A stretch of DNA of 5,628 nt from Planctomycetota bacterium (GTDB lineage: Bacteria; Planctomycetota; Phycisphaerae; WQYP01): the NCBI GenBank assembly GCA_021785155.1, contig JAJYGE010000090.1, positions 1 to 5,628 of the forward strand, in the 5' to 3' direction. Position numbers and translations under genes: made by a program. Below are positions 1 through 5,628 of this stretch, piece after piece; the stretch's first letter is position 1, and every line of letters starts with the position of its first letter. Under the pieces are notes generated by a model, which was not told the DNA's origin, did no database searches, and worked only from the letters and a program-made list of their open reading frames with translations.

Positions 1-119
1 TAACCCTGGTAGGCTGGATAATTCTGCGCCCAAAGGGTTTGCCCCGAGCACGCCAGAAATAAAACAGCCAGCGTCCCAACCCCAAGCCCAACCGTTTTGA
101 ACCATCTGTTATTCGCCAT
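1..119 (-). CDS. Exported protein of unknown function, N-terminal 39 residues only
   Basis: The gene begins at ATG 119-117 and runs off the low-coordinate edge with no stop in the visible 39 codons. It starts MANNRWFKTVGLGVG, giving a short n-region with R5 and K8, then a hydrophobic core of about 13 residues (VGLGVGTLAVLFLA), then C23. This is a Sec-type signal peptide. Two processing sites are possible. A weak lipobox FLA-C would give a lipoprotein acylated at C23, but Phe at -3 is atypical. The alternative is signal peptidase I cleavage after TLWA, leaving mature protein starting QNYPAYQG. The start is supported by a strong Shine-Dalgarno stretch (AGGAAAGGTGG, 135-125), with its GGTGG ending five bases before ATG. 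A promoter lies in the spacer after pspA, so it may be transcribed independently of that cluster. Too little of the mature protein is visible to assign a family. Confidence 0.75.
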   Translation of the reverse strand, partial: MANNRWFKTVGLGVGTLAVLFLACSGQTLWAQNYPAYQG

Positions 120-150
120 AGACACCACCTTTCCTACCAGCAGTGTCCAT

Positions 151-179
151 ATTATAAACCACGGCGCATATAAAATGAA
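151..179 (-). promoter_or_regulatory. Candidate sigma-70-type promoter for the exported protein
   Basis: In the 62-base spacer after pspA the minus strand reads a perfect -10 hexamer TATAAT (156-151). A weak -35, TTCATT (179-174, three of six matches to TTGACA), lies 17 bases upstream. Transcription would start near 144-145, leaving a leader of about 25 bases that contains the Shine-Dalgarno site. The surrounding spacer is AT-rich compared with the coding DNA. The -10 is convincing but the -35 is poor. No terminator hairpin is visible between pspA and this promoter, so read-through from pspA is also possible. Confidence 0.45.
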
Positions 180-181
180 TC

Positions 182-904
182 TTATCCGGAAGGCAATTGC
201 TTATTTTGACCAATTTCAGCCTTCAGCCGCGCCAGGTCCGTATCCACGCCGGAACTCGCCCGCAAGGCGTCAAGATCACGGTCGGTCTTCGTGCGGCCAT
301 CAACACCGTCGTCCAGAGCGCCGGAGTCAGTGAGCGATTCCATGGCGTCCGCGCGTGACTGCATCTGACTGGTTTTATCTTTGGCCCGCTGCAGCGTCTC
401 GCCCACGTTGCCCAATTCGCTGCCAATTCCGGACATGCTCGAGCTTACCTTTACCTCGGCCTGCGCCGCGTCATATTGACTCTTCATAACCTCTTTTTGC
501 GTGCGGAATTGATCAATGCGATCTTCCAACTGCCGTTCATAGGTAATGAGTTTCTGGGATTGCGCGGCAACATGCTCACTGGCGTCTTTAAGTGACGCCG
601 CCTTCTGATCCGCCGCCTGTTTTTCCGTCAGTGCGGCCTTGGCTAAATCTTCGCGGCCCGCCTGCAGCGCCATGCGGGCATCATTTTCCGCCCGGTGCGA
701 ATCACTTTGTGCCGCCAGCATCTGTCTTTCCAGAGTCTTCTGCTCTGTAACCACATCCGCAAGATGACGCTTGGTTTCCTGAAGAATATTTAACATTTTC
801 TCATAGGAAAGGTCCAGCGCTTCATCAGGATTTTCAGAGGCGTTAAGAAACTTGTTTACTTTGGCTTCAACAATTTGAGCCGCCCGATGGAACATGCTGC
901 TCAT
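182..904 (-). CDS. pspA: PspA/IM30 family membrane stress protein
   Basis: The 240-residue product is almost entirely charged, Ala/Gln-rich coiled coil with no transmembrane segment or signal peptide, the normal size and shape of the PspA/IM30 (Vipp1) family. Family landmarks in order: an N-terminal amphipathic helix (about 1-22, MFHRAAQIVEAKVNKFL), expected to insert into the cytoplasmic membrane; the conserved NPDEALDLSYEKM (25-37) opening the long hairpin; GREDLAKAALTEKQ (83-96) at the hairpin turn; the helix LGNVGETLQRAKDKTSQM (164-181) with MESL and DSGALDD (188-199); and a short C-terminal helix (about 208-233) after a Gly/Asp-rich linker. Known family role: ESCRT-III-like oligomers on the cytoplasmic face of the inner membrane that limit proton leakage and stabilise damaged membrane. 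The start is ATG 904-902, with AAGGAG at 918-913 eight bases upstream; ATG at codon 4 is a less likely alternative. It lies 35 bases after the YbjQ-like gene, so co-transcription is likely. No adjacent pspB, pspC, pspF or liaI-like gene is visible. Confidence 0.93.
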   Translation of the reverse strand: MSSMFHRAAQIVEAKVNKFLNASENPDEALDLSYEKMLNILQETKRHLADVVTEQKTLERQMLAAQSDSHRAENDARMALQAGREDLAKAALTEKQAADQKAASLKDASEHVAAQSQKLITYERQLEDRIDQFRTQKEVMKSQYDAAQAEVKVSSSMSGIGSELGNVGETLQRAKDKTSQMQSRADAMESLTDSGALDDGVDGRTKTDRDLDALRASSGVDTDLARLKAEIGQNKQLPSG

Positions 905-939
905 AATGAAAACTCCTTAAACGTATGAATCCGACACAT

Positions 940-1788
940 TTAATCATTGACGGGTATGACAATCTGCGGCGACGCGGGTTCCGGAATCAGGGATTTATCT
1001 TCAATGGGTTTCACCGCCGTGCCAACGGCGAAAAATTCGATCACATGGGGCTGCCAGTTATGCGAGCCTTCATGCAACTGTACCCCGACCACGCCATCGG
1101 CGACGGCCTCTTTGGCCTCATTCTGCATGCGTTCCATGGCCAGTTCACGGGCGTCATACATGGCCTGGGTAAATTGCGTAATTTCCACATTCCGCCCGAC
1201 GTTGCCCATGGACTTTAACACACCCTGATGCGCCACATGATACACACATGATCCCATCACCATCGCCAGAGGTCGATGACCGGCACGTAAAAGCATCCAG
1301 AAATCCTGCCCGGAAAGATCGGATGTAAACGGCATGCCTTTGGGGCCCTTGAATCCCGGATGCCCCGCGCTGTGGGCGATGGCGGTGCCAATGGCCATGA
1401 ACTCTAAAATATCGCTGTCCCAGCCCAGTCGTTTCACTTCCAGCCGCACGCCCACCACACCATCAGCCATGAGCGTTAAGGCCTCCTGCTCCATGCGGGT
1501 CATGGCCAGTTCGCGTGCCTGATACATGGCCTGCGAGATCACATTTAATTCCTGATTCTGTCCCCACGAACCATATTGAATTCCGACATGATAAATGCAC
1601 GAACCGACCACCAGGCCCAGTGGTTCGAAGCCCGCTTCGCGCACCATCAGAAATTCATTCACCGATAGATCGGAGGTAAATATGCCGCCGCTCTGCCCGG
1701 CTTCACGCAGACCCTGTAACCGCTCCAATGCGTGTTTGGGAAGCCCGGCCAGAGCCGGATTAGGTTGGTTGCTTGTTTCGTCCGCCAT
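940..1788 (-). CDS. Tandem YbjQ/UPF0145-like (PF01906-type) two-domain protein
   Basis: The 282-residue product contains the same domain twice, about 35-138 and 152-262. Matching blocks: FTSDLS (37-42 and 154-159); GSCIYHV (62-68) and GSCVYHV (179-185); QAMYQARELAMTRM (86-99) and QAMYDARELAMERM (208-221); ADGVVGV (108-114 and 230-236); GTAI (134-137) and GTAV (256-259). The run of a long helix, then (A/G)DGVVGV, then a strand ending in GTAV matches E. coli YbjQ as I remember it (ELRKAREIAFEELG, LGADAVVGI, SGTAVK), so I assign the UPF0145/'heavy-metal-binding' fold. Biochemical function is unknown in the family and metal binding is not firmly established. There is no signal peptide or membrane segment, so it is probably cytoplasmic; the tail (263-282) is Pro-rich and probably disordered. 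Start ATG 1788-1786 abuts the previous stop (TAAATG). Its Shine-Dalgarno AAGGAG lies inside the final codons of the upstream gene, suggesting coupled translation. pspA follows after 35 bases. Confidence 0.85.
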   Translation of the reverse strand: MADETSNQPNPALAGLPKHALERLQGLREAGQSGGIFTSDLSVNEFLMVREAGFEPLGLVVGSCIYHVGIQYGSWGQNQELNVISQAMYQARELAMTRMEQEALTLMADGVVGVRLEVKRLGWDSDILEFMAIGTAIAHSAGHPGFKGPKGMPFTSDLSGQDFWMLLRAGHRPLAMVMGSCVYHVAHQGVLKSMGNVGRNVEITQFTQAMYDARELAMERMQNEAKEAVADGVVGVQLHEGSHNWQPHVIEFFAVGTAVKPIEDKSLIPEPASPQIVIPVND

Positions 1789-2700
1789 TTAGATAATCTC
1801 CTTTTCGGTAGGCATAACCGGAGTCATTTTTCCATCACTGACACTGAACACTGGCCGCAATCCCAGAGAGACATGCCGCCCCGGCTCATGGAGCACCGCC
1901 GTGCCAAACGCGATATGCCGCCCCAGAAACCGCTGCCGGGGATCTTGTTCTCCCGATTCCCCACGCACCAATTCAGAAAATTGCACGCGTGCCAATACGC
2001 CTGTACCCAGCCGCGCCGCATCGGTGGCCAGTTGACTTAATGCGGCACGACGAATATCAGTCATAAAATCGGACAACTCCCGCAATTCCTGGTTCCACCA
2101 TGAACCTTGCCCCGACGCATTTGCATACGAGTAATGCCAGTTATAGTGCGCGCCAATCGCCAAACCCACCGGAAGAATTCCCGATTCCATCAATCGGGCG
2201 AATTCCAGGGCGGAAACTGTCGCAATCACCGGCACACGCGGTGTCGCCAATCCCGCAATGCGCACGGCGGTACCCAACACCGCATAATCCATCTGATCTT
2301 CGCCCGTGCCTTCCATGCGCGTGGCGCTCATCTGCACGTCCACCACCGCATTGGCTCCCATTAACGCCGCCTCATGTTGCATGCGGTCTATTGCCGTATG
2401 CCAGCCATCATAATGTCCGCGTGTCCAGGAATAACCATAGTGATACCAGCAATTGCCCGATACCATCCCCAAAGGATGGATACCATGGGATCTTTGTGCC
2501 AGCAAGGCCCCGACCGACCCGGTGGAAACCCATGGCAATTTGCCCGATTTTGTATCCGCCAGGCGTTGTTTGACAAAATCCGGCAGGGTTTGATTGGTTA
2601 ACGCCGTTTCCCACGCCTGATCACGCGCCTGCTGCTGTGCCTGATGCCGCTGCCGATCCGGATCCTGATTGAGTCCCAATGCGCGTCCCAGAAATGACAT
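1789..2700 (-). CDS. Diverged tandem YbjQ/UPF0145-like two-domain protein
   Basis: The 303-residue product is a distant paralogue of its downstream neighbour. Residues 1-50 are a Gln/Arg/Asp-rich, probably helical leader (HQAQQQARDQAWE). Domain 1 (about 52-148) has HPLGMVSGNCWYHYG (75-89), a helix with RMQHEAALMGANAVVDV (106-122) and GTAV (143-146). Domain 2 (about 155-270) has LPVGLAIGAHYNWHY (176-190), ELRELSDFMTDIRRAAL (205-221), GTGVLARV (232-239) and GTAV (266-269). The GANAVVDV and GTAV elements are the YbjQ family signature. Domain 2 has lost the Cys of the G-x-C-x-Y-H motif and carries an insertion rich in Arg/Glu/Gly before its last strand (RGESGEQDPRQRF), so the copies have diverged in role. 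No signal peptide or membrane segment is seen. Start ATG 2700-2698 is preceded by AGAGGA (2712-2707) with a six-base gap, a good ribosome binding site. The stop abuts the next gene, so the two products are probably made together and may form a mixed oligomer (inference). Confidence 0.8.
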   Translation of the reverse strand: MSFLGRALGLNQDPDRQRHQAQQQARDQAWETALTNQTLPDFVKQRLADTKSGKLPWVSTGSVGALLAQRSHGIHPLGMVSGNCWYHYGYSWTRGHYDGWHTAIDRMQHEAALMGANAVVDVQMSATRMEGTGEDQMDYAVLGTAVRIAGLATPRVPVIATVSALEFARLMESGILPVGLAIGAHYNWHYSYANASGQGSWWNQELRELSDFMTDIRRAALSQLATDAARLGTGVLARVQFSELVRGESGEQDPRQRFLGRHIAFGTAVLHEPGRHVSLGLRPVFSVSDGKMTPVMPTEKEII

Positions 2701-2907
2701 GGCAAATCCTCTTGAACCGGAGCTATTTTAATTTTCGGCCTATTCAGACCCGCCACAGCTCCATGCTCCAATACGTGTTATATCCGAAAATGTGCGAACA
2801 AGCGAAAAATAATACCCCCGCAATGACCACCCTGCTCTATCGAACCTGTTGTGCAAAGTCACTATTCCGAACGTAATGTTTGCCGTCATCCACACTTTTC
2901 AGCCACA
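2701..2907 (-). other. 207-base spacer before the YbjQ-like genes
   Basis: No coding region on either strand is convincing here. On the minus strand a -10-like TATAAC (2782-2777) lies in an AT-rich patch and TAAAAT occurs closer to the gene, but neither has a recognisable -35 at 16-18 bases. I also looked for a sigma-54 GG-N10-GC core, because PspA genes in enterobacteria use that sigma factor, and found none. No hairpin followed by a T-run separates this spacer from the preceding small gene. The YbjQ-like genes may therefore be read from the promoter at 3345-3374, or from an alternative-sigma promoter I do not recognise. Confidence 0.3.
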
Positions 2908-3321
2908 TCAGTTCATCAAAAAATCATGCAGCAGGCCCTGCGTGCCGTCCATATTCGCGGACATCGCACCGAGTTCTTTATTCAAACTTGCCAGCCATTG
3001 GGGCAATTGCATATCCTCATTTTTCAATACAATGCCGCGCACCTCATTGCACCGGCTTAAATGCAGGCCGTTGCCGGCGTTGTCAAGCACGAAGCGGTTG
3101 GAACCCAGATGAATGGTAATTCCCACGACATGCTGCGTTTTGGCAAACAGCGAATCCTTCTTACGGTGAACCTCCACCTGCCCCGGAAGCGATTGCTCCA
3201 TCCGCGTGGCAAAAGCCTCCAGAAATGATTTGATATCCTGCTGTGCCCGGCGTAAAAACGCCGCATGAAGATCAAACGCGCCAACTTCTTCCATGGATTT
3301 CAAAACCTCACCGAGAACCAA
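2908..3321 (-). CDS. Small soluble protein of unknown function, upstream of the YbjQ-PspA genes
   Basis: I do not recognise a named family. Numbering from TTG, the 137-residue product has an N-terminal charged helix (about 14-46), a central part rich in predicted strands (PGQVEVHRKK 46-55, HVVGITIHLGSNRFVL 64-79, NEVRGIVLK 92-100), then a C-terminal helical part with LPQWLASLNKEL (106-117). There is no signal peptide or transmembrane helix, so it should be cytoplasmic. The GIVLK-N-E-D-x-x-LPQWL stretch looks like a conserved core. I have an unverified impression of similar unnamed proteins near PspA genes in other bacteria. The start is uncertain. TTG at 3321-3319 has AGGGA immediately before it and an in-frame TGA six codons upstream. 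ATG at 3294-3292 gives 128 residues, with GGTGAGG eleven bases upstream. The stop is TGA at 2910-2908. A strong promoter directly precedes the gene, and it is the first gene of the presumed cluster. Confidence 0.75.
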   Translation of the reverse strand: MVLGEVLKSMEEVGAFDLHAAFLRRAQQDIKSFLEAFATRMEQSLPGQVEVHRKKDSLFAKTQHVVGITIHLGSNRFVLDNAGNGLHLSRCNEVRGIVLKNEDMQLPQWLASLNKELGAMSANMDGTQGLLHDFLMN

Positions 3322-3344
3322 GATCCCTGCAAACGCTCATTTAG

Positions 3345-3374
3345 ATTATAGTCTTTCTGGGGTGGCGGAAACAA
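3345..3374 (-). promoter_or_regulatory. Sigma-70-type promoter for the small unknown gene and possibly the whole cluster
   Basis: The minus strand reads a perfect TATAAT -10 (3350-3345) with TTGTTT (3374-3369) as a -35 after an 18-base spacer. The -35 matches only the TTG half of the consensus. Transcription would start near 3338, giving a leader of about 17 bases if the TTG start at 3321 is used, or about 44 bases to the ATG at 3294. One copy of the 14-bp repeat lies 11 bases upstream of the -35, in the position where an activator often binds. Confidence 0.55.
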
Positions 3375-3385
3375 TCCATCCTCCC

Positions 3386-3399
3386 GTGGCCGCATTGGG
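3386..3399. repeat. 14-bp direct repeat, copy 1
   Basis: The plus strand reads GTGGCCGCATTGGG, identical to 3512-3525. This copy runs into a seven-G tract (3397-3403). It lies at roughly -48 to -61 relative to the predicted start site of the small unknown gene. Role unknown; a regulator site is possible but unproven. Confidence 0.5.
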
Positions 3400-3435
3400 G
3401 GGGTGGCAATTTTTCCGGGCGAATAGCGAAATCAG

Positions 3436-3449
3436 CGGCATAAATGCCG
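3436..3449. other. Small hairpin in the spacer after glgB
   Basis: CGGCA, loop TAAA, TGCCG forms a five-pair stem with a four-base loop, extendable by GC pairs past one bulged G. No T-run follows on either strand, so it is not a typical intrinsic terminator. It may be chance or an mRNA 3' structure. Confidence 0.25.
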
Positions 3450-3508
3450 GCGCTTAGAGAAGGGTTCTTCCTGAAAACTCGCACCCCGGACCCCGGCCCG
3501 GATTTATT

Positions 3509-3549
3509 GCGGTGGCCGCATTGGGCTGTGATTGCCCCCCGGCCACCGC
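3509..3549 (-). terminator. Inverted repeat 18 bases after the glgB stop, possible weak terminator or mRNA 3' stabiliser
   Basis: The arms GCGGTGGCC (3509-3517) and GGCCACCGC (3541-3549) are perfect nine-base complements around a 23-base loop. The loop itself contains a second small stem, GGGC (3523-3526) with GCCC (3534-3537). On the minus strand the structure is followed by AATAAATCC rather than a T-tract, so factor-independent termination would be poor. Its position directly behind glgB suggests 3'-end formation or protection of that message. Confidence 0.35.
3512..3525. repeat. 14-bp direct repeat, copy 2
   Basis: This is the second exact copy of GTGGCCGCATTGGG, 126 bases from copy 1 (start to start). 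Its first six bases form part of the left arm of the 3509-3549 inverted repeat, so one copy lies in a hairpin and the other in a promoter-proximal position. Confidence 0.5.
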
Positions 3550-3567
3550 GGGGCGACTTTCAATCAC

Positions 3568-5616
3568 CTACACCGGCACCGGGGCCAGCACCTGCGCCGT
3601 GCGGCACGGCAGATAAATTTGCACACTCTGATTGCGCCCGTACATCGGGACATCCTGCCTGGGATATACCACATCACCGGCGACCCGGCCAAAACCGTCA
3701 AACACCGGGCTGTCCGTATCTAATATCAAGCGATAATCACACGCATCAGGCACCGGCAAACGAAGGCCCGTGTACGATTCGGTGGGATGAAAGTTAAACA
3801 CAAATACCAGCGGCCCCCGCCGAAACGCCAACTGCCGGGTGTCTTCATGCACCATAAGCTGTTCAATAAACGGGTCCTCCAGAACCGCACGCTGTTGATC
3901 CAGTGATTGCATGGCCCGGTCAAATATTTTCAATCCCATGTAATGCAGATCATCGCGGTCGGAAAGCGACCAGAGCCGACGGGCGTGCTGGTAGGAATAA
4001 TTGTTGCCGGGCCGCGGGAAATCAACCCATTCCGGGTGGCCGAATTCATTGCCCATAAAATTCAGATACGCCTCGCCCGCCAGCGCAAACGTCAGCAGAC
4101 GGATCATTTTGTGCAACGCCAAACCTCGATCAATAACCGGGTGCGGCTGAAATTTGCTCATATTCCAATACATCTGCTTATCCATAAGCCAGAACGCCAA
4201 AGTCTTATCCCCCACCAGCGCCTGATCATGACTTTCCGCATAGCCGACATGCTTTTCGTTATGTCGGCGGTTCATCAGCGTGTGATATAGCGCGCCCAGA
4301 TTCCAATCTTCATCGCGCTGTTCCTTGAGCAATTTAATCCAATAATCCGGAACCCCCATCGCCAGACGATAATCAAAACCAATCCCTCCTTCTTCCACCG
4401 GCCGGGCCATGCCGGGCATGCCGGAAACATCTTCGGCAATGGTGATGGTTTGTGGCCGCAATTGATGCACCAGCTCGTTGGCCAATTGCAGATACGCCAA
4501 CGCATCATCGTCAATGTTGGGGCCAAAGTAGCTGTCGTAACTGGTAAACTTCGCGCCCAGGCCATGATCCAGATACAACATGCTGGTCACGCCATCAAAT
4601 CGGAATCCATCAAAGTGAAATTCCTCCACCCAATACCGCAGATTGCTTAGTAAAAGCCGCTGCACCTCCAGGACACTGTAATTGAAACATAACGAGTCCC
4701 AGGCGATGTGCTGCCCGCGAACCCCGGCATGAAAATATTGAAACTCCGAACCGTCAAAGCGGTTCAAGCCTTCATTGAGATTTTTTATCGCGTGACTATG
4801 TACAACATCCAAAAGCACTGCGATGCCCATACCATGCGCGGTATCAATTAAGTGCTTAAGATTCTCCGGCGTGCCGAAGCGGGAAGAAACCGCAAATAAA
4901 TTACTGACGTGATAACCGAACGAACCATAATAGGGATGCTCCATGATGGCCATGAGTTGGACAGCGTTATACCCCAGATCACGAATGCGCGGCAACACAT
5001 TGCCCGTGAATTCCTCGAAGGTTCCCACTCTGGGCTCTTCCTGCGCCATGCCGACATGGGCTTCATAAATCCGCAAGCCGCCCACTTTTTCCGGCGCGTA
5101 AGAATGCTTGAAACAATATCGCTGGGACGGATTCCAGTATTGTCCCACATAATCAACGGAGTTTTCCACCTGCACCACGCGCCGGATATAGGCCGGAATG
5201 CGGTCCATCCGCCCCGCCGCGGAATCCACCTGTACCTTTACTTTGCTGCCGTGCCTGATTGCGGATTCCCCGGAAGCTGAATCCGGTAGAAAAATCACCC
5301 ATACGCCGTAGTGATCGCGGGCCATGGGATGACTGGACCGGTTCCAGAAATTGAAATCCCCGATTAAGTGCAGTTGCGCCGCCGCCGGTGCCCATTCCCG
5401 ATACCAGATTCCCGTACGCCCTGAATTTTCACCGCGATTAAAACCAAAATAATCATGGCCCTGACTTACCGCCCCGAGCAATCCGCCGGCCTTTTCAATA
5501 CCCTCCCGCATTTTCTGATAATGCCGCCAGCGCTGCCGCAGTTGACTGGTATATGGTTCCAACCATGGATCACCAGCCACTAAACCCGTTCCATCCGCCG
5601 GCCCCGACTTTTCCAC
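3568..5616 (-). CDS. glgB: 1,4-alpha-glucan branching enzyme, eukaryote-like GH13_8 type
   Basis: The 682-residue enzyme cuts alpha-1,4 glucan chains and reattaches them by alpha-1,6 bonds, making the branches of glycogen (EC 2.4.1.18) in the cytoplasm. Domains in order: a helical N-terminal segment with DPWLEPY (16-22); a CBM48-like beta domain (about 65-150, with WAPAAAQLHLIGDFNFWN at 75-92); a catalytic TIM barrel (about 180-570); and a C-terminal beta domain (about 590-680). GH13 motifs are intact: DVVHSH (270-275), GFRFDGVTS with nucleophile D341, AEDVSG with acid/base E395, and ESHDQ with D464. Stretches such as DGFRFDGVTSMLY, AEDVSGMPG, YAESHDQALVGDKT and MGNEFGHPEW are typical of eukaryotic and GH13_8 branching enzymes rather than the E. 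coli GlgB type (GH13_9). The start shown is GTG 5616-5614, preceded by AGGG. The frame stays open to the window edge (four more codons), so the true start could lie upstream. No other glycogen gene is visible, and a 246-base spacer with a promoter separates it from the PspA cluster. Confidence 0.93.
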   Translation of the reverse strand: MEKSGPADGTGLVAGDPWLEPYTSQLRQRWRHYQKMREGIEKAGGLLGAVSQGHDYFGFNRGENSGRTGIWYREWAPAAAQLHLIGDFNFWNRSSHPMARDHYGVWVIFLPDSASGESAIRHGSKVKVQVDSAAGRMDRIPAYIRRVVQVENSVDYVGQYWNPSQRYCFKHSYAPEKVGGLRIYEAHVGMAQEEPRVGTFEEFTGNVLPRIRDLGYNAVQLMAIMEHPYYGSFGYHVSNLFAVSSRFGTPENLKHLIDTAHGMGIAVLLDVVHSHAIKNLNEGLNRFDGSEFQYFHAGVRGQHIAWDSLCFNYSVLEVQRLLLSNLRYWVEEFHFDGFRFDGVTSMLYLDHGLGAKFTSYDSYFGPNIDDDALAYLQLANELVHQLRPQTITIAEDVSGMPGMARPVEEGGIGFDYRLAMGVPDYWIKLLKEQRDEDWNLGALYHTLMNRRHNEKHVGYAESHDQALVGDKTLAFWLMDKQMYWNMSKFQPHPVIDRGLALHKMIRLLTFALAGEAYLNFMGNEFGHPEWVDFPRPGNNYSYQHARRLWSLSDRDDLHYMGLKIFDRAMQSLDQQRAVLEDPFIEQLMVHEDTRQLAFRRGPLVFVFNFHPTESYTGLRLPVPDACDYRLILDTDSPVFDGFGRVAGDVVYPRQDVPMYGRNQSVQIYLPCRTAQVLAPVPV

Positions 5617-5628
5617 AGCGCCCTGTTT

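Noticed and set aside
97..2601. Plus-strand open frames of 60-157 codons across the PspA and YbjQ-like genes
   Set aside because: They are shadows of well-supported minus-strand genes. Their translations are low-complexity or rich in Cys, Pro, His and Arg, with no recognisable domains.
2719..2762. GGAGCT (2719-2724) and AGCTCC (2757-2762) as an operator or attenuator upstream of the YbjQ-like genes
   Set aside because: The arms are only six bases and are 32 bases apart with no further pairing, which is expected by chance.
2701..2907. Sigma-54 promoter, as found for enterobacterial psp operons
   Set aside because: No GG-N10-GC core of the TGGCAC/TTGCA type was found on the minus strand, and no pspF-like activator gene is present.
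3397..3418. G-tract then TTTTT on the plus strand as an intrinsic terminator
   Set aside because: The T-run is only five bases, no stable stem directly precedes it, and there is no plus-strand gene to terminate.
3444..3797. Plus-strand 117-codon frame entering the glgB 3' end
   Set aside because: It is Pro/Arg-rich, overlaps the confident glgB C-terminus on the other strand, and has no family features; it arises from GC-rich antisense sequence.
1..5628. CRISPR array, tRNA, insertion sequence, toxin-antitoxin or defence island
   Set aside because: No regularly spaced repeats, cloverleaf sequence, transposase or terminal inverted repeats were seen. All genes are accounted for by glycogen metabolism, PspA-type stress and one exported protein.

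Overview
The window carries six genes, all read from the minus strand, so gene order runs from high to low coordinates. The DNA is bacterial in layout: short spacers, Shine-Dalgarno sites, abutting genes, and no tRNA, rRNA, CRISPR array or mobile element. Base composition looks moderately GC-rich. The host phylum cannot be fixed from this sequence. A glycogen branching enzyme of the eukaryote-like GH13_8 type, which is patchily distributed among bacteria, is the best lineage clue. It is loosely compatible with Planctomycetes/Verrucomicrobia-like or other deep-branching groups, but this is a weak inference.

Layout in transcription order. (1) 5616-3568 encodes a nearly complete or complete 1,4-alpha-glucan branching enzyme (glycogen metabolism), with a GTG start close to the window edge. 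(2) 3567-3322 is a 246-base spacer. It holds a 9-bp perfect inverted repeat just after the glgB stop, a 14-bp direct repeat present twice, and a good promoter (TATAAT) for the next gene. (3) 3321-2908 encodes a small soluble protein of unknown function. (4) 2907-2701 is a 207-base spacer without a convincing promoter or terminator. (5) 2700-1789 and 1788-940 encode two proteins, each built from two YbjQ/UPF0145-like domains ('heavy-metal-binding' family PF01906). Their junction is TAAATG, with no spacer. (6) 904-182 encodes a PspA/IM30 family membrane-stress protein, 35 bases downstream. (7) After a 62-base spacer with its own TATAAT promoter, 119-1 is the start of an exported protein that runs off the window.

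The most interesting unit is 3321-182: an uncharacterised small protein, two duplicated YbjQ-domain proteins and PspA, closely spaced and co-oriented. PspA family proteins are ESCRT-III-superfamily coiled coils that bind and repair the cytoplasmic membrane. Their partners differ between phyla, and no PspB, PspC, PspF or PspAA partner is visible here. My inference is that these genes form an alternative PspA partner set. That inference rests on gene linkage and domain architecture only.
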